A stretch of 57,790 bases of DNA, from NCBI GenBank assembly GCA_020650975.1, contig JAIPMN010000322.1, positions 1 to 57,790 of the forward strand. Reading direction: 5' to 3'. The position numbers and the translations under genes were made by a program. Below, piece after piece: positions 36,501-50,200 of the stretch. The DNA is from Apostichopus californicus. Taxonomy: Eukaryota > Echinodermata > Holothuroidea > Aspidochirotida > Stichopodidae. The first letter of the stretch is position 1, and each line of letters begins with the position of its first letter. The notes below the pieces were generated by a model. The model was not told the DNA's origin, ran no database searches, and saw only the letters and a program-made list of their open reading frames with translations.

Positions 36501-39500
36501 CACTCCTCCCCCCCCCTCCCCCTCTACCAAATAAAGATTGGAGGAGGGGCAAGAGCAAAGAAAACATTTCTTCAGTCAATAAAAAAATAGTCCTTTTAAT
36601 AACCACATCTTTATACTACTGATCAATTTATTTGATATCTCAGAATAAGAAATCACACAATATTTGAAAATGTTGAAGGTTTGCAAAGGTTGTAAGTTCA
36701 CAATTTATATGAAGCTGTGAAGTAATACTAGATTTGCAGCTTTGGACAAAAATTAGTTTTAATGCCATAAATACACTTTACTGTTATTAGACAGTTACAT
36801 TAAGAGACATGACCAATTGTAGAATTACTGTATATTCCTTTGTTTTTTAATTAAATTGTTAATTGCAGAGGTAAATGAGTAATGTTTACACATAGATTTG
36901 TAATTTTGAAATCATTAATTTTCTTTTGAATCCTATTTGATAAATTGATGGAAAAAAAAAACTGTAAAAACTATGAAATTAACAGTTTAGTATTTATTTT
37001 CATATTCATAACAGAGAAAACACAAAACCAAAGAAAAAAAACTGTGCTGTGCTTCGCTACCTGTGCCAAATATATTTAATATCATTTTGAAGATCATGAG
37101 TATTGGCCCCAAAAAATTGGCCCAGAAAAGGTTGCAAAAGTATATTTTTTTAAGATTGGCATTTCATACATAATTTCAAGATAATATTCACAAAAGATAT
37201 CTGAGGCAATTGAGGGTGGGGGGGGGGTGGGAGGGAGTGGGGCAAGGAGGCTTTGAGGGGTGGTGGTGAATACTATTTAAAATATGAATGTGATTGTTCG
37301 ACCAATACAGATGCTCTTATAAAAATTGACTCATATACTACTATACACAAATGATATCCTATGAAAATGAATAATATTTAACACCAATTTTGTGCATGCT
37401 ACTAAAGAAATTGCAGTCTATTTCGAGATGCTATACCCAAACATGTAGCCAAAAATACTGATTTCATTAAAAATATGATGAACAATGGAAGAAAAAAATA
37501 TTTGCTTAGGTCATAAAATCTAAGTTATACCATTTTTCACAAACTTTAATGTCATGTGACCTGTGATTTGAGGTAAAAATGACATTTGCAAAATAAATCT
37601 GTTTATGACATTTGTCTGTTCATCATTATTATAAAATACTTTTCAACAACTTCCATCGATATATCACACATTGTGGATATTTCTGGGATAAAATTCTTCT
37701 CAGACATGAAAATTCATATCAATATTTATAATTTTGATATAGAAGAGAGTTGGCTTATAGACCTCACAACAATTTTTAGTAATTGCCACATTTTCTTCTT
37801 GCAATTTGTTTCTCTTCTTCGATCGTGTGTTCACATGATTCACACAGTGAAATTAGTATGCGAACAGATGACCTTTCACCTTTAATCAAACTAACGTGTA
37901 TATACAAGGCACATATAAATGCATAAACAGCTCTGAACAAAACTCTGCCTGTATTACTTACCATTTTATGGCAGAAACTGTACATTTTAGCAAATTTTGC
38001 AAGAATAAAACTGCTCAAGAAATGAAACACTTTGTAAAAATTGTCACGAATCTCATTCATTGGTATCATCGACCAAAGCTCTTTCTGACAAAACGAATAT
38101 CATTGACTGCCAAATGAAATTAAACATCACATCTGGTTTATAGTTTGTTCAATCAATGTGTCTTGAGAATTCAAATCACTCTCTCTTAAACACTACTGGG
38201 TTAACAAGGACCACATAACAAATAAAGTGTATAAAATGTCTTTGAGCTGTGTACACCCTGTATTTAAGATGACCTTGCACTTGGCTGATCTCAAGAGGTA
38301 GCCAATAGCCTCAAATTCTAGCTTGTGCTAATAGATTAACTATACTACCACCAGATTCAGTGTTCGCATTGACAATCTCTCTCTCATCAGCGACAATAAG
38401 TTTTGCTGTATATTGCGACTAAGCTTTACACAAGTCGTTCTAAGCAATTGCTACAAATGATTTTACTTCACTATGAAAATTTGTTTACAACTTGATGAAT
38501 AATATACAAATTCTTCACATCTTTAAGAAAAGGCAGCTTTCACAACAAAAGGAACAAGTACTTGAGGAAAGAACAAGAAAAGAAAAAAAGAAAAAAAAAA
38601 AAAGGAACAGAAAATAAAAAGGAACAGAAAAGAGAGACAAACTTTCATACCATAATTTTTAAAAAATTTTTTTAATATTCATTATTTTAGTTGGTTGATC
38701 TGAAAAGAATCACACACATTTTTCTTAATTTAATTAGAGAGGAAGATGTGAAAATTTATATAGAAAAATACGGTGATCAAAGATTTATAATTACACGTTG
38801 GTTCATTACCTTATTAGCAAACTTACACAATCTTTGTGCACTACAAAGTGGATCCACAATATTGTCTATAACATGCTCTTGGGGGATCTTAATATTCCAG
38901 TCAGTTGCGATAAGATGTTTCTCTCGTTCCGACAATAGGCTGGTATGTAAGCAAGTAAGTTTTACGTAGACAGGCCTGGGCGGTACTTTTAACGTGTGGA
39001 CAGTAAACTTTCCTGCTCTATGACCCCCTCCCCCACCCCCCAAATAAAACATATATATATATCAACTTTTAAGATAGTGGTTCCTTAATTTCCTATCCTA
39101 AGAAATGGAAATGATTGATCAAAATATGATAATTGATCAATCAGAGAAGCATGAAATGATATCTGAAAACGAGGGAGGAGCAGGATGGTGAAGTCTAACG
39201 CCGGAAAGAAGAATTTATGAAAGATGATACGCATCAAATTAGGTGGAAAAAGCCCAAAGAATACAGTAAGTACACCTTCTGTTACTGGCCCACCCACTCA
39301 CAGGAAGGAAGACAATAAAAGACATAAAAGTGTGCCACAAAAATGACAATCAAAACCATATAAATGAACTATTATCCAAAGTCATAATGTTTCTAGTGTG
39401 CACTAGCAGGCTTTTACCAGACCGCAGCCATTCTCGAACCATAAGAAGGTCATAACGGCTTTATCGATGTATTAAGATCTCTTGGCTAGAGTGAAGGGGG

Positions 39501-41061
39501 GTTTCTAGTTTTGTGTGAATACTTCATGACTTGATTTCAAGTTACTATCCAAACTCAAAAACAGTCAACTCGTTGACTGAGGAAACTTTAACAATTTGAT
39601 ATGAATATAGGGATCCCCATTCACCACCTCCTACCCCCCCCCCCCCTCACACCCTTTTTTTTTCCTGTAATTCAGCTAGCTATCCTTTCCTTATCCTGGA
39701 TTAATAGTTCTTACACATCACTGATGTACACTATTTATACAGTTGTCTTGTGACATGGTACTCACATTACAAAACCAATCTAATTATACAAACTCCTTTA
39801 AATAACCAATTCCACCACCTGACCAACAACAACAAAGAAATAATAAAGGACTGAATATAAAGAGTGAGGTAAATGCAAAATTAAAGCCATTTCTTTACCA
39901 TTGCCTCACTTTACTTCAAACTACAACCAGACTGCTATTTTGTTAAAGTTATAACTTTTGTGCTCAATTGGATCCCATACAATGATTATGCAATCAAATT
40001 TCAAATTCATTCCGTACTTATGTTACATACACAGAGCTTATCCAATGGTAAGAGAGAATAATAACAGAAACTGGATTGTCCACCACTTGGAGAACTGTTA
40101 AAGAGAGGCCAAGAATAATAATTGCATAACAAGCTACAATACTACATAACAAATTTGTGTAATGTTTGTATCCCAAGGTAGTCCATGTGAGCAAGAACCT
40201 TTATATGCTCTACGCTATAGTTTACTGAGAGATAGTTGAGACAATATTTCACAGACTTCAGGGTCTGTACGGGTGAAAATTGATGAGAGCTGGTACGGGA
40301 AGGAATTAAAAAATGGAAACAAGAATGTTTGTTGTAGAGAAATAAAAAATGCGACATGATTCCACCAATGAGACAAAAACCAATGACCTACACAACACCA
40401 AAGTTGCTAGAGCGCAAAGCTTCAACACTTTGCTCTCGAATAAACCAATGAAGCCAATGTGAGTGTGACTAGCATAAGACATTTTATATAGTTAGACAGA
40501 TAAGCCATTGACATATAAACTAGGATATGGCAAAATTATTTCTTGGTCACTTATCCCTTTAACTTATGGCAGTGATGCAATTAATAAGCCTAATCATGAT
40601 AATGTACATGTTTCTATAACCATAGCTGCATGATTGTTGGAACAAATAATTAACGTTACGATGGCCACCTATATTTGAAACTCTAAAGAAAGTTTGCAAC
40701 ATGTAAACCCTGTATCATAGTACACAAAAAAAAACGAAAATCATTTTCTTAGAGATTAGAACTGTATCACTTTCATGCTTTAAATGGTTGATTTTATCAC
40801 AGTGACTGAAGTCAGTTACTCTAGTGAGTTTGGAGCTGTATATGTCATTGGCGACAACAGAGAACATTAAAGAAGGTTGAGATACTCAAGAATTTCTTAT
40901 GTTTGTCATATTAAGCATAGTAACATATGTAATGAATATGCAACAAGTCGAGCTTTAAACGATGACAGAATCTTCTAAGAACGTCTTCAAAATTCGCTTC
41001 CAACTTCCAATCTTTGTCTCAGAGTGCTCGGCACTTTTAGGCTAAATCTGTCACTGACAAC
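36501..41061. other. Non-coding stretch before the POR stop codon
   Basis: No gene recognised. It holds purine-rich low-complexity sequence (38560-38640), G-rich and C-rich tracts (around 37217 and 39634-39646), and presumably the POR 3' UTR (minus strand) in the part adjoining 41062. Open frames of 90-100 codons on either strand have no recognisable family. Confidence 0.45.
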
Positions 41062-44000
41062 TTAGGACCAAACGTCACAGGCGTACCGTCCCTTGGTCTG
41101 CATTTTCTTAATGTAATCTTGTGCTTCGGTTTCAGAGCGGCCTCCTTTCTCACAGATGATGGTGTGCAGCATTTTTTGAACGTCGGGCGCCATGTTACGG
41201 GCATCGCTGAAAAGACAAGCGTGTTCCTTATACGTTACAGAAATTAGCAACAAATTCAGATCATATAGTTCATGGATTGTTTTGATGGAAAGAACACAGA
41301 ATATTCCATGTCAGTTCTACAGTAAACAAGTATTTTAATACATTTCTACTACATCAAGTAGTTTCCATCAATTCTGTAGTTACTATTTCAACAGTGCAAA
41401 ATTTTGAATGCATACAATTTTGCTTAACCGTAATCTCCTATCCTGATTTTTACATACATAGCAGCCTACAACTATCTCTGGGGTATAATTTGGCATTCAT
41501 CTTTTAGTAATAATACCAGCATCACGTGCATGATCTATGATGTTATATATCTGTAACGACAAAGCTTCTTAACGATAAAGCAATAGGGAGCTCCCGGATT
41601 CTTGCTATGACTGACTGACATTGCTAAGGGTCAAAAACTACATTCGAAACAAATCATATTCATTAATCTCATCTCATCTCACATCAACAGCCTCAGATCT
41701 GATAATACTGACTTTGTCCCCTACTTTGGCTTCATATGTACTAAACTGCAATACGTTTGCCCATTTTGTACAGCACTTTGTGATGACATGCTGGGTAAGT
41801 TTATTTCCGGTTCAGCTCTAGAGATCTACGTTACATGTTGAAGTGTTACCCTCAAATGTCACAGATTTTTCTTAACCACTTGTTTTGACGTAACTGCTTT
41901 GAACTTAAGAACTATCATTAGGTTGAGTAGGCTTGAAAGCCACCAGCCTTCGCGTAGCAAACAAATAAGTAGCTGCTTCTGTAAGCTAATAACACTATAT
42001 CTGACAGATGCAATCAGATGCAATGTCTGTCTCTCTCATTAGGAGTTTCTTTCAAATGGCAAATAAGTCTGTTGACAGGTTGATTTAGTTGATTATTCTA
42101 TGACACAAGATATTGTTACTAAATGTCTCGGCCAGTTACGTCATGGTACGCCGCACAGATGAGGTTTTAGTGATGGATTGAAGTCGTTGAACTGTTTTCA
42201 ACCTTTCGATAGAAAATGGAATAGGAGAGAAATAAAAACCAAACAGCAAAAAATCACTGTTGATAAGATCAATGAACGCCTTGGTATCCGTGCAAGTCTA
42301 CTGCTTCCACCAAAGGTAAAGCTCTCCTTCAGAATAAAGAAAGCAAGCAAGATTCTGGGTATTTTTTTTTTTTTTTTCAATTTTTAGACTCAAATACTCA
42401 CCCGCAGACATATATGTGGCCGCCATCTTCTAGAATCTTCCATATTGTGTCCTTGTGTTCTTCCATAATATGCTGCACGTAGACTTTCTTCTCTTGGTCG
42501 CGAGAGTACGCTACAAACATCTGCGAGAGTGTCTTTGTCTCAAGGTAATTCATGAGCTCATCGTGGTAGATGAAATCCTCGTCCTTCTTCCTGCATCCAA
42601 AAAAGAGGACAGTATCTCCCAAGGCTTTACCTACAAAAAAAAAGAAAAAGGAAAAAAAAAAGAACATGAATAAACATGAACCTATAAATAAACATACAAA
42701 TAATAATGTGCCCACCCGAATATCTACACCCTCATTAGGAAATATCCATAGGAAATTGTTCTCTTGCTTGTGAACGATGTATGCTAACTGTGATAATTGG
42801 ATGATGTGCCATATAGAAGATACCTGAAATAAAATCATGCATATTTATGTCTTTTCTCATCAATTTCTGGAGTTAAAACTAGTATGTTTGGCAACAACTT
42901 TCAACACCGTATAACATGGACAGTTGATGTTATATTACAAAATGGTTGGGCTAAATATCTCCATAGTTAATATTGTGTAGGTCTAAGCTGGTCTGTTTGT
43001 TTTGCAGTGAGGCAGACTTTCTTGAGATCTTAAACATCTATTTTGGGGACATTCAAGGAGTGATGAATCAAATGATTTTATAAACAGATTAACACAACCA
43101 TGTATATAGGTTTGTATTAACAACATATGCATACACAAGACACCTCACACAGATTTCAATACATGACTTTCATATTTATTTTGTTTTTTGCCTTTGTTTA
43201 TAATTTCTGTATGTTTTTCATATTTATTTGGGAAACAATAGATTTGTGAAAAAAAAACCCCCAAAACTTAAGGCAACATTTTTTGGACCCACCATCTTCT
43301 TTGGCGTGGTGACGTTCTTGAATGAAGCCACGGAAAGGAGCCAGGCCGGTACCGGGTCCAACCATGATGACGGGTGTCGAGGGTCTGAACGGAAGACGGA
43401 ACTGGGACTTCCTGACGTAGATCGGCACCCTGTAAACATTGTCTGGTCCGTTGGGAATCTTGTCCTGTAACCAACTGGTGGCAACGCCCTTGGCCTTACG
43501 ACCCACTCTAGTGGTGTACTCGACCAAGACAGCGGTGATGTGAATGCTATTGGGGTACAGCTGAAGGGAAGAAAGGATATCGCCAGGATTAAGAAAACAA
43601 CTTTGTAAGGAACTGACCTGATCAATACGCATTGTAATACTCTCACGATAGTACTCTACCCTCCTTCCATTTTATCACCTGTGACAAAGAACATAGGGCA
43701 CTATTTCTTACATTAGACAGACCAAACGTTAGAAGTTATGAATGAAACCCTCCTGATGGTTGATTGAACCATGCCACAATGTGACATGCCACAAATGTGA
43801 CATGCCACAAATGTGACATCAGTTCTTGTGATAAAGTTGCCGGATTAGTAAGTTTGAAGGCAAATAAGTCTGCCTTCTCTGGAGAAACAAGAGTAGGGGG
43901 GGGGGGTATATTCTGTTGGTTCGCCAAGAAGTTTCGTGTCATCTGAGACTGCCATCAGCATTTTCGTTGGTGGACGCCACCCTTTGGCCCACCCCCACAC

Positions 44001-44228
44001 CTTCCGGTGTCTCGTACCCAGCTCGTCTCAATAATGGACAAAATGTCTGACCACGACGCTGTCGGGCCACTTACCTTCGGTGATGATGAAATGGAATAGT
44101 ACCGAGCCTGTAACTTGGGTAAAAGCTCCAACAGATGGTCCAGCGGTGGCTTACAGGACGGTAGATCCTCCAAGACGGCTACGATGTTACGGCTGTCCTT
44201 GATCACCCACTCATTGTATACATTCTAA

Positions 44229-44293
<65 letters not shown>

Positions 44294-47200
44294 AAGAAAG
44301 AAGAAGAAGAAGTGACCTCAGAGTTGTTTGAATGAAAAGAAGAACAAATTACAAAATTGCTGCCATTTTGAACATTCACACATTAAAAATAAAACAAATT
44401 GTAAAGTGACAAGATATGTCAAAATACACAGTCCTTCAAATGAGAGAGAATGGACAATTTTTAGGCTCCAGCAGAAACAAATTTTCCGACAACCAGTCCA
44501 GACTTTAAGTTAAGGCAAGTTGAGCAAAGTTATTCCTTTATTAATATTCAGAGATGGAGATTTTCTTGCCTTAGTCTGCACCATTAACTTGTCCTTTCAA
44601 ACATTTTTTTCTTTGGATGGGGGGGGGGCCTATGATCACCAGCTGATCAGCTAAACTGTTGGTGCTCGACCCGACTCAGTCGACAGGCTAAAACTTACCC
44701 TGCCTTCAGGAGAGGACGAGGAGAGTAATGCGAGTTGGTCTTTGTCCTTCTGTTCGGTAGCGTAGTCCATGATGTCCTTCAGGACATTTGTACGAGGATT
44801 GGACGTAATGTCCACGTAGAATGACAGAGCTGTCCTGTAGGTGGTGGGACATGGGAATGGATGCTTCTTGCTAGCCTCTTCTGTTAAAATAAATAAAGCA
44901 AAACCTTACTTGATTTTCTTTATTTATGAAAAAAGGTCATCATAGACAGGGACTAATTTATCTGGTATTTGCATATGAAATGTTATAACAAAATATGCAA
45001 ATTACTACACACATTCATCGATTTTATAGCTGTATTACAATCACTGAACCATGGCATCTTCGGTATTTGATAAGAACCAGATAGGTAACTAAGATATGTC
45101 ACATCGAAATTTAATAAACACACTTAAAAGAGTTACACTAAATGCAAAAACATAAATAAAATACAAGTTTTATTCTCGAGTTTTGCTTGTGTAGTTTTAA
45201 ACAGAAATTCTGGCCCCTGCAGGCTGTATTGACAAAATTACAGGTTTCAATATTCGTACTATTTTCATGTTCTACTGCTACACTTTAGCCGTGCCCTCTT
45301 TTTATTTTTTTTAAAACTACTTATATAAAACATTTACCACAGTAGTATTGGCAAGATTTCCATTCCCAAACTTACCGTCGACATTCTTCAAGGAGAAAAC
45401 AGTGTCCAAATCGACTTCTAATAGTTTTCCTATCCTCTCCACCAAACCCTGGTCATTCATTGGATAAACGGCCACATGATCACCAGCCTCGTACCTGAAC
45501 AGAGACAACGAAAAAAATAATAAGAGTATTATTATTATTATTTTAGGTTTACAGTCTTGTACAGGGCCAAGGCCCTTTCACATGACTTTTACAACTTAAC
45601 CCTGGTCATTGGTATCTTGTCACACCTACACACCAAAGTGTGCACAATTCAATCAATCTCTCCTGGGGCACCACAGTGCACCACAACCACGTGTCCCCAG
45701 GGGAACTTCCCATAGGGTGCAGCCGCAAACCGGCGCACGCAACTATATTTACAAGTTACCTCGCAAGTCCCCATTTATACACCTGGGTGAAGAGAGGCAA
45801 TGGAGATAAAGCGCCTTGCCCAAGGACACAACGCAATGATCTGGCCAGGGCTCGAACCTGTAATTCTTAGATCACAAGTCCACTGCCTTAACCACTTGAC
45901 CACAACGCTCACGCAGAGTAAAGACTTTGGAACAGATTGTTTTTAAGTTGAAATACAAAATCAAACAAAACAACTAGTAAGAATTAAAAGCTTCTTTTGT
46001 GGAAACATAAATAGTTCCCATACGGTCGATAGGAAGAATTGACACCTTCTAACAAATGGGGGGGGGGGGGCAGGGGGTCTCCATTCAAGTCCAAAATTTA
46101 TAGAGGGCGCTGCCATATCAGTCCGTGAAAACTTGACTATGACTGCAGATCATAAGTGAACCATGAGTTGATCGATACTACAATATACGATTTCGCTCAT
46201 ACTTATTGAAGACGAGATCTTTCGACACATAATTTTGAAGCTTCAAGTCGTATTACTTGTTTTTATGCACTTAAAGTTGTGTTTTCTAAAATTGCACTGT
46301 AGGTGAAACCTTGAACTGGTCAATCGCCCAGTGCATCAGTATGCAAGTTTGTGGGCATGTTCTCAGCTTGTCAGAGCTTTTCACTTGCACAGAACGGATG
46401 ATGGACGTATGACAGCGCCCTCTATTAAACCACAGAGAGCCCCATTTCCCTATCATGTCCAACAACCCTGGACATTTCACTGCATCAATGGCTACATGAC
46501 GACCAATAACTGACCGTTCCAAACGATAAGCTGATTGGTTTAAAACTGAGATTAAAGACTTGATAATTGTAATAAAAAAGTACAGCATTTACATTGATTT
46601 GATTAAGAATTGATGATGAACTCACCTGAGTTTGGAATCTGTGATATTGAATTCAATATGCATGCAGGAACGGTCTCCTCCTTTGTGAAGCTCACGGTTA
46701 ACCTGGATGGGGGCTAGGAAAGGGTTCCTCGCATCATATGGTCTATCAATGAGAATAACGAAGTAAAACAGAACCCACAGTCAAACATCATTCTTGATGG
46801 GTAACTTGTCTAAATGCTCCACACCGCTTAGATTACAATAGTGATATAACATACTAACAAATATGAAAAGGATCATAAAAAGGTAAATACAGACTAAATT
46901 GAGTAAAATTTAAATTGTGGGTTAATTTATCAACTATATCATGTAAACCACTGCTAGAGATATTATTAGTTTCATCTAGATGTTGAAACTGATGGACAAT
47001 ACTTGAACATATGGCCATTATTTTGTAATTATATATATTGTGGGATCACATAGTTAAGAACAACATGTGCTGTGTGTAAGCACACCTTTATTACATAATA
47101 GTATCACATGAAACCATCACATGAAACCACAAGAATTCAGTTTTAACAGGTTTTATCTTAGATATTGCATTCAGTTTTTGTAAACGAAAGGAGTAAATAA

Positions 47201-50200
47201 CATATTCTTGCATGTGATCTGCAAGTAAAGTAAACAATTCTCAAATGACAGTAAAACAGGCATGTCTTATGCCATGGCCATGATAAATATCCAGGCGCAT
47301 ATATATATATATATAAATATATATAAATATATATATATGTATGTATATATTTATATAATATATATATATATATATATAGCTTTATGTGGAATATCATCTT
47401 CTGGAGCAAATGCAATCATGTGGGTATTAATAATCTTAGGCACTTATCCTCCCTTAAAACTTATGTGTTAGGCTAGGTAAACAACACTACCATTGGACTC
47501 AATGGGAAGACTTGGCTTATCTGTCATACTGACAATTATATATAACTATAACTATACACCGGAGTTTCTAGGTATAAACATCAAACAAATAAAACTGTCT
47601 AAGAATGTACTTTTGAATGAGTGACAAAAAAAAAGAAAAAAAATCTTTGCATTGATCCGAAGATACAGGTTTAACCCATATGCAAGAACATAAAAAATAT
47701 TTCCCACTGCATCTGGAAAAAACTATAATTTATAATGCAGTTTAATCTCATGTCAAAGTGAGAAAAATTGACGTACGGTTTTTGATTATTGAATGAGCCA
47801 AGTCTAGCAGCTTCTCCAGAAAAGACCTTCTCCTTAAGTACTTCTTCTCCGTGGAAGACAGGAGAATACTGACGTATACTGAAAGATAAAATATGATAGA
47901 GAAATAAAAAGTTATACATAGCAGGGGTGGACCCATGGGATGGGGTGGGGGTGTGTAGACTCCTCTTTTCAACCCCACACAACAAATTGTAATAGTTACT
48001 AGCATAACCTTGTGAGTAGGTCTATTTATGGACCTAAGTTATAGCCTAACGGTACCTCAGAAAGGCTAAGAATGCACCATTTTATGTCTATAATTTATTT
48101 TTTTCATGAGAGTCAGCTTCAAGGACCTCCGGGCCACACCCCTTTTTGTTTAATATCATTCCTGAATCTGTCCTTGCAACTTTGTTAATTAAATTTTTGT
48201 AAGTCATGTCTGGGCTGGTCATGAACAATCACCAGAATACACCCCCAACACTAACCCCCCCCACCCCTTCATTGAAACCTCCCTCCCCCACCCCCTTCAT
48301 TGAAACCAAAGTACTCAGTTTGATTCCAACAGCCTCTATCAAACTCTACACGAATGCACCAATTCACATTCTTCGAGACGAGAGTATTCACAAATGGAAG
48401 ACAGAACCTTGGTTTTCAATGAGTCATGCCACCTCATCAATAAACAATTTGGCCATGGGCTCTATATGAGTTACTCACTGATATATGGATACACTTGGTT
48501 CCGAAAGTGTTTCTGTACACTTTCAGTGGTAAACAAAAATTTACATTTCTTACAAAATTCCGACAAAATTCTAACACAGCAGCTCGTAATCATTGGTCGT
48601 ACCACCAATGTTTCAGTCTTTGTTAACACAAGCTGAAGACACAAAATTGACCTAGTTTTGGTAGTGATCAAACTACCGTGCAACCCTGAGTTATCTAAAA
48701 TTCTCTTCATAACAAAACCAATGGGAAGTTCTTGCAAGGTTTAATGGTAACAGTTATACAACACTGTCTTAAGACAGTGGTTTGAGAAGTCATGAAAATG
48801 GGCATCTGGGAAGTCATCGGTTTAATTTTGGTTGAACTGGCCTAGCTACTTAGTAAGGTAAAGGGAAAGGAATTGGGAACGTTAACAAAATTCTTCATCG
48901 CAGACAAATTCAAAACAACATCAACAACTAGAAAATTGAATGCCGCTCCTATAAAGCACTGGTCTTAAAGCATTCTCACATTGTGTGCTATGGTGGAGTG
49001 GGTTAAAGGCGGTGCCCTTAGAAAGCTAGCAATTGGAAGGTCGTAGGTTCAGTTCCTGGCATGTTCAAATAGAATAGACTTTTCATCCAGGAGATATCCC
49101 AGCTTTTGACATCTCAAATGGTCTCTCAAACAGGGTAAAAAAAAAAAAAATTTGCAAATAATTTTCAGCTGTAAATTTGATATGAGTTACCATACGTGAA
49201 GTATAAACTATTTGGCATTTTGCCTTCTCCCACATACACATTTGGCTGCATAGCATCTTAAAATAACTGTCTTCCCCAGGACGATATTATCGACCACCCT
49301 TCCTCACCTGGATTCATCTCCTGTGGCTTCAACACCAAAATTTTCACAGACGGCTGGCCAAAATTTCTCCCTCCAAGTGACAAAATCTTCCTCTATACTG
49401 TAAGGGTAAACAGATGGCGGAGTGATTAAAAAGTACAGGAAAATATTAACAAACCCATTTGTTTCTATCAGTAACATTGACTTTTACTTTATCCTACTAG
49501 TCAATGCCAGAGGGTTTCTTTGGTGCAGTATTTATTGACACCTCTTGTGCAGCTTGTTTGTGTTTCACATGAGTTTGAAAACATCTTTATCAATAGATTC
49601 AAAACTACATACCTCATAGGGAGAAATAAAATGTGTTTCGATGGGTGTTGTGAAAACTAGGTAACAAAGAATTTGGTGATTAAACTGAAAACAAAACTAC
49701 CTGGTACCAATTTTGATATAATGTGATGGAAAAAAATAGTGAAAGGTAAACAAACAATTGTGACAAACATCTCAAAAATTTGTTAAAGTGTCTTTACAGA
49801 CAATTAAACGATTACTGTCACTTGAAATCTCAAAAAGAAATCCAACTGAAGATACTCAAACCCGGTTACTTTGCCGCCAAAAAGGAAATAGATGCTAATG
49901 TAGAAGCTTCAAACTCTTGAAAAAACCACCTACCACAGCTACCTGACAGTATCTCTCAGCACTTGTGTAGCAAAGGTGGTTGGTTTTACAATAGCAGTCT
50001 GTACAAATGACCATGGGGAGGAAATTGGAGGTAAGCTGTAAGGTCAAGTGAGCTCAAGTGGCTGTCAGAGAAAATGATGCTGTTACGTTAATCAATTCTG
50101 AAGGCACAATTAACTGGGCTTAACTTGAAACTGAACTAATATCAGGTTACCTGCAGACTCTTGAGACATTATGTGTTTTCAAGGGTTTCAGATTGAAACT

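Noticed and set aside
45850-45910. Possible tRNA-Ser/Leu gene
   Set aside because: The A and B boxes are good, but the sequence continues into a SINE body and AAT tail and lacks paired acceptor ends; the same argument applies at 48986-49065 and 51836-51905.
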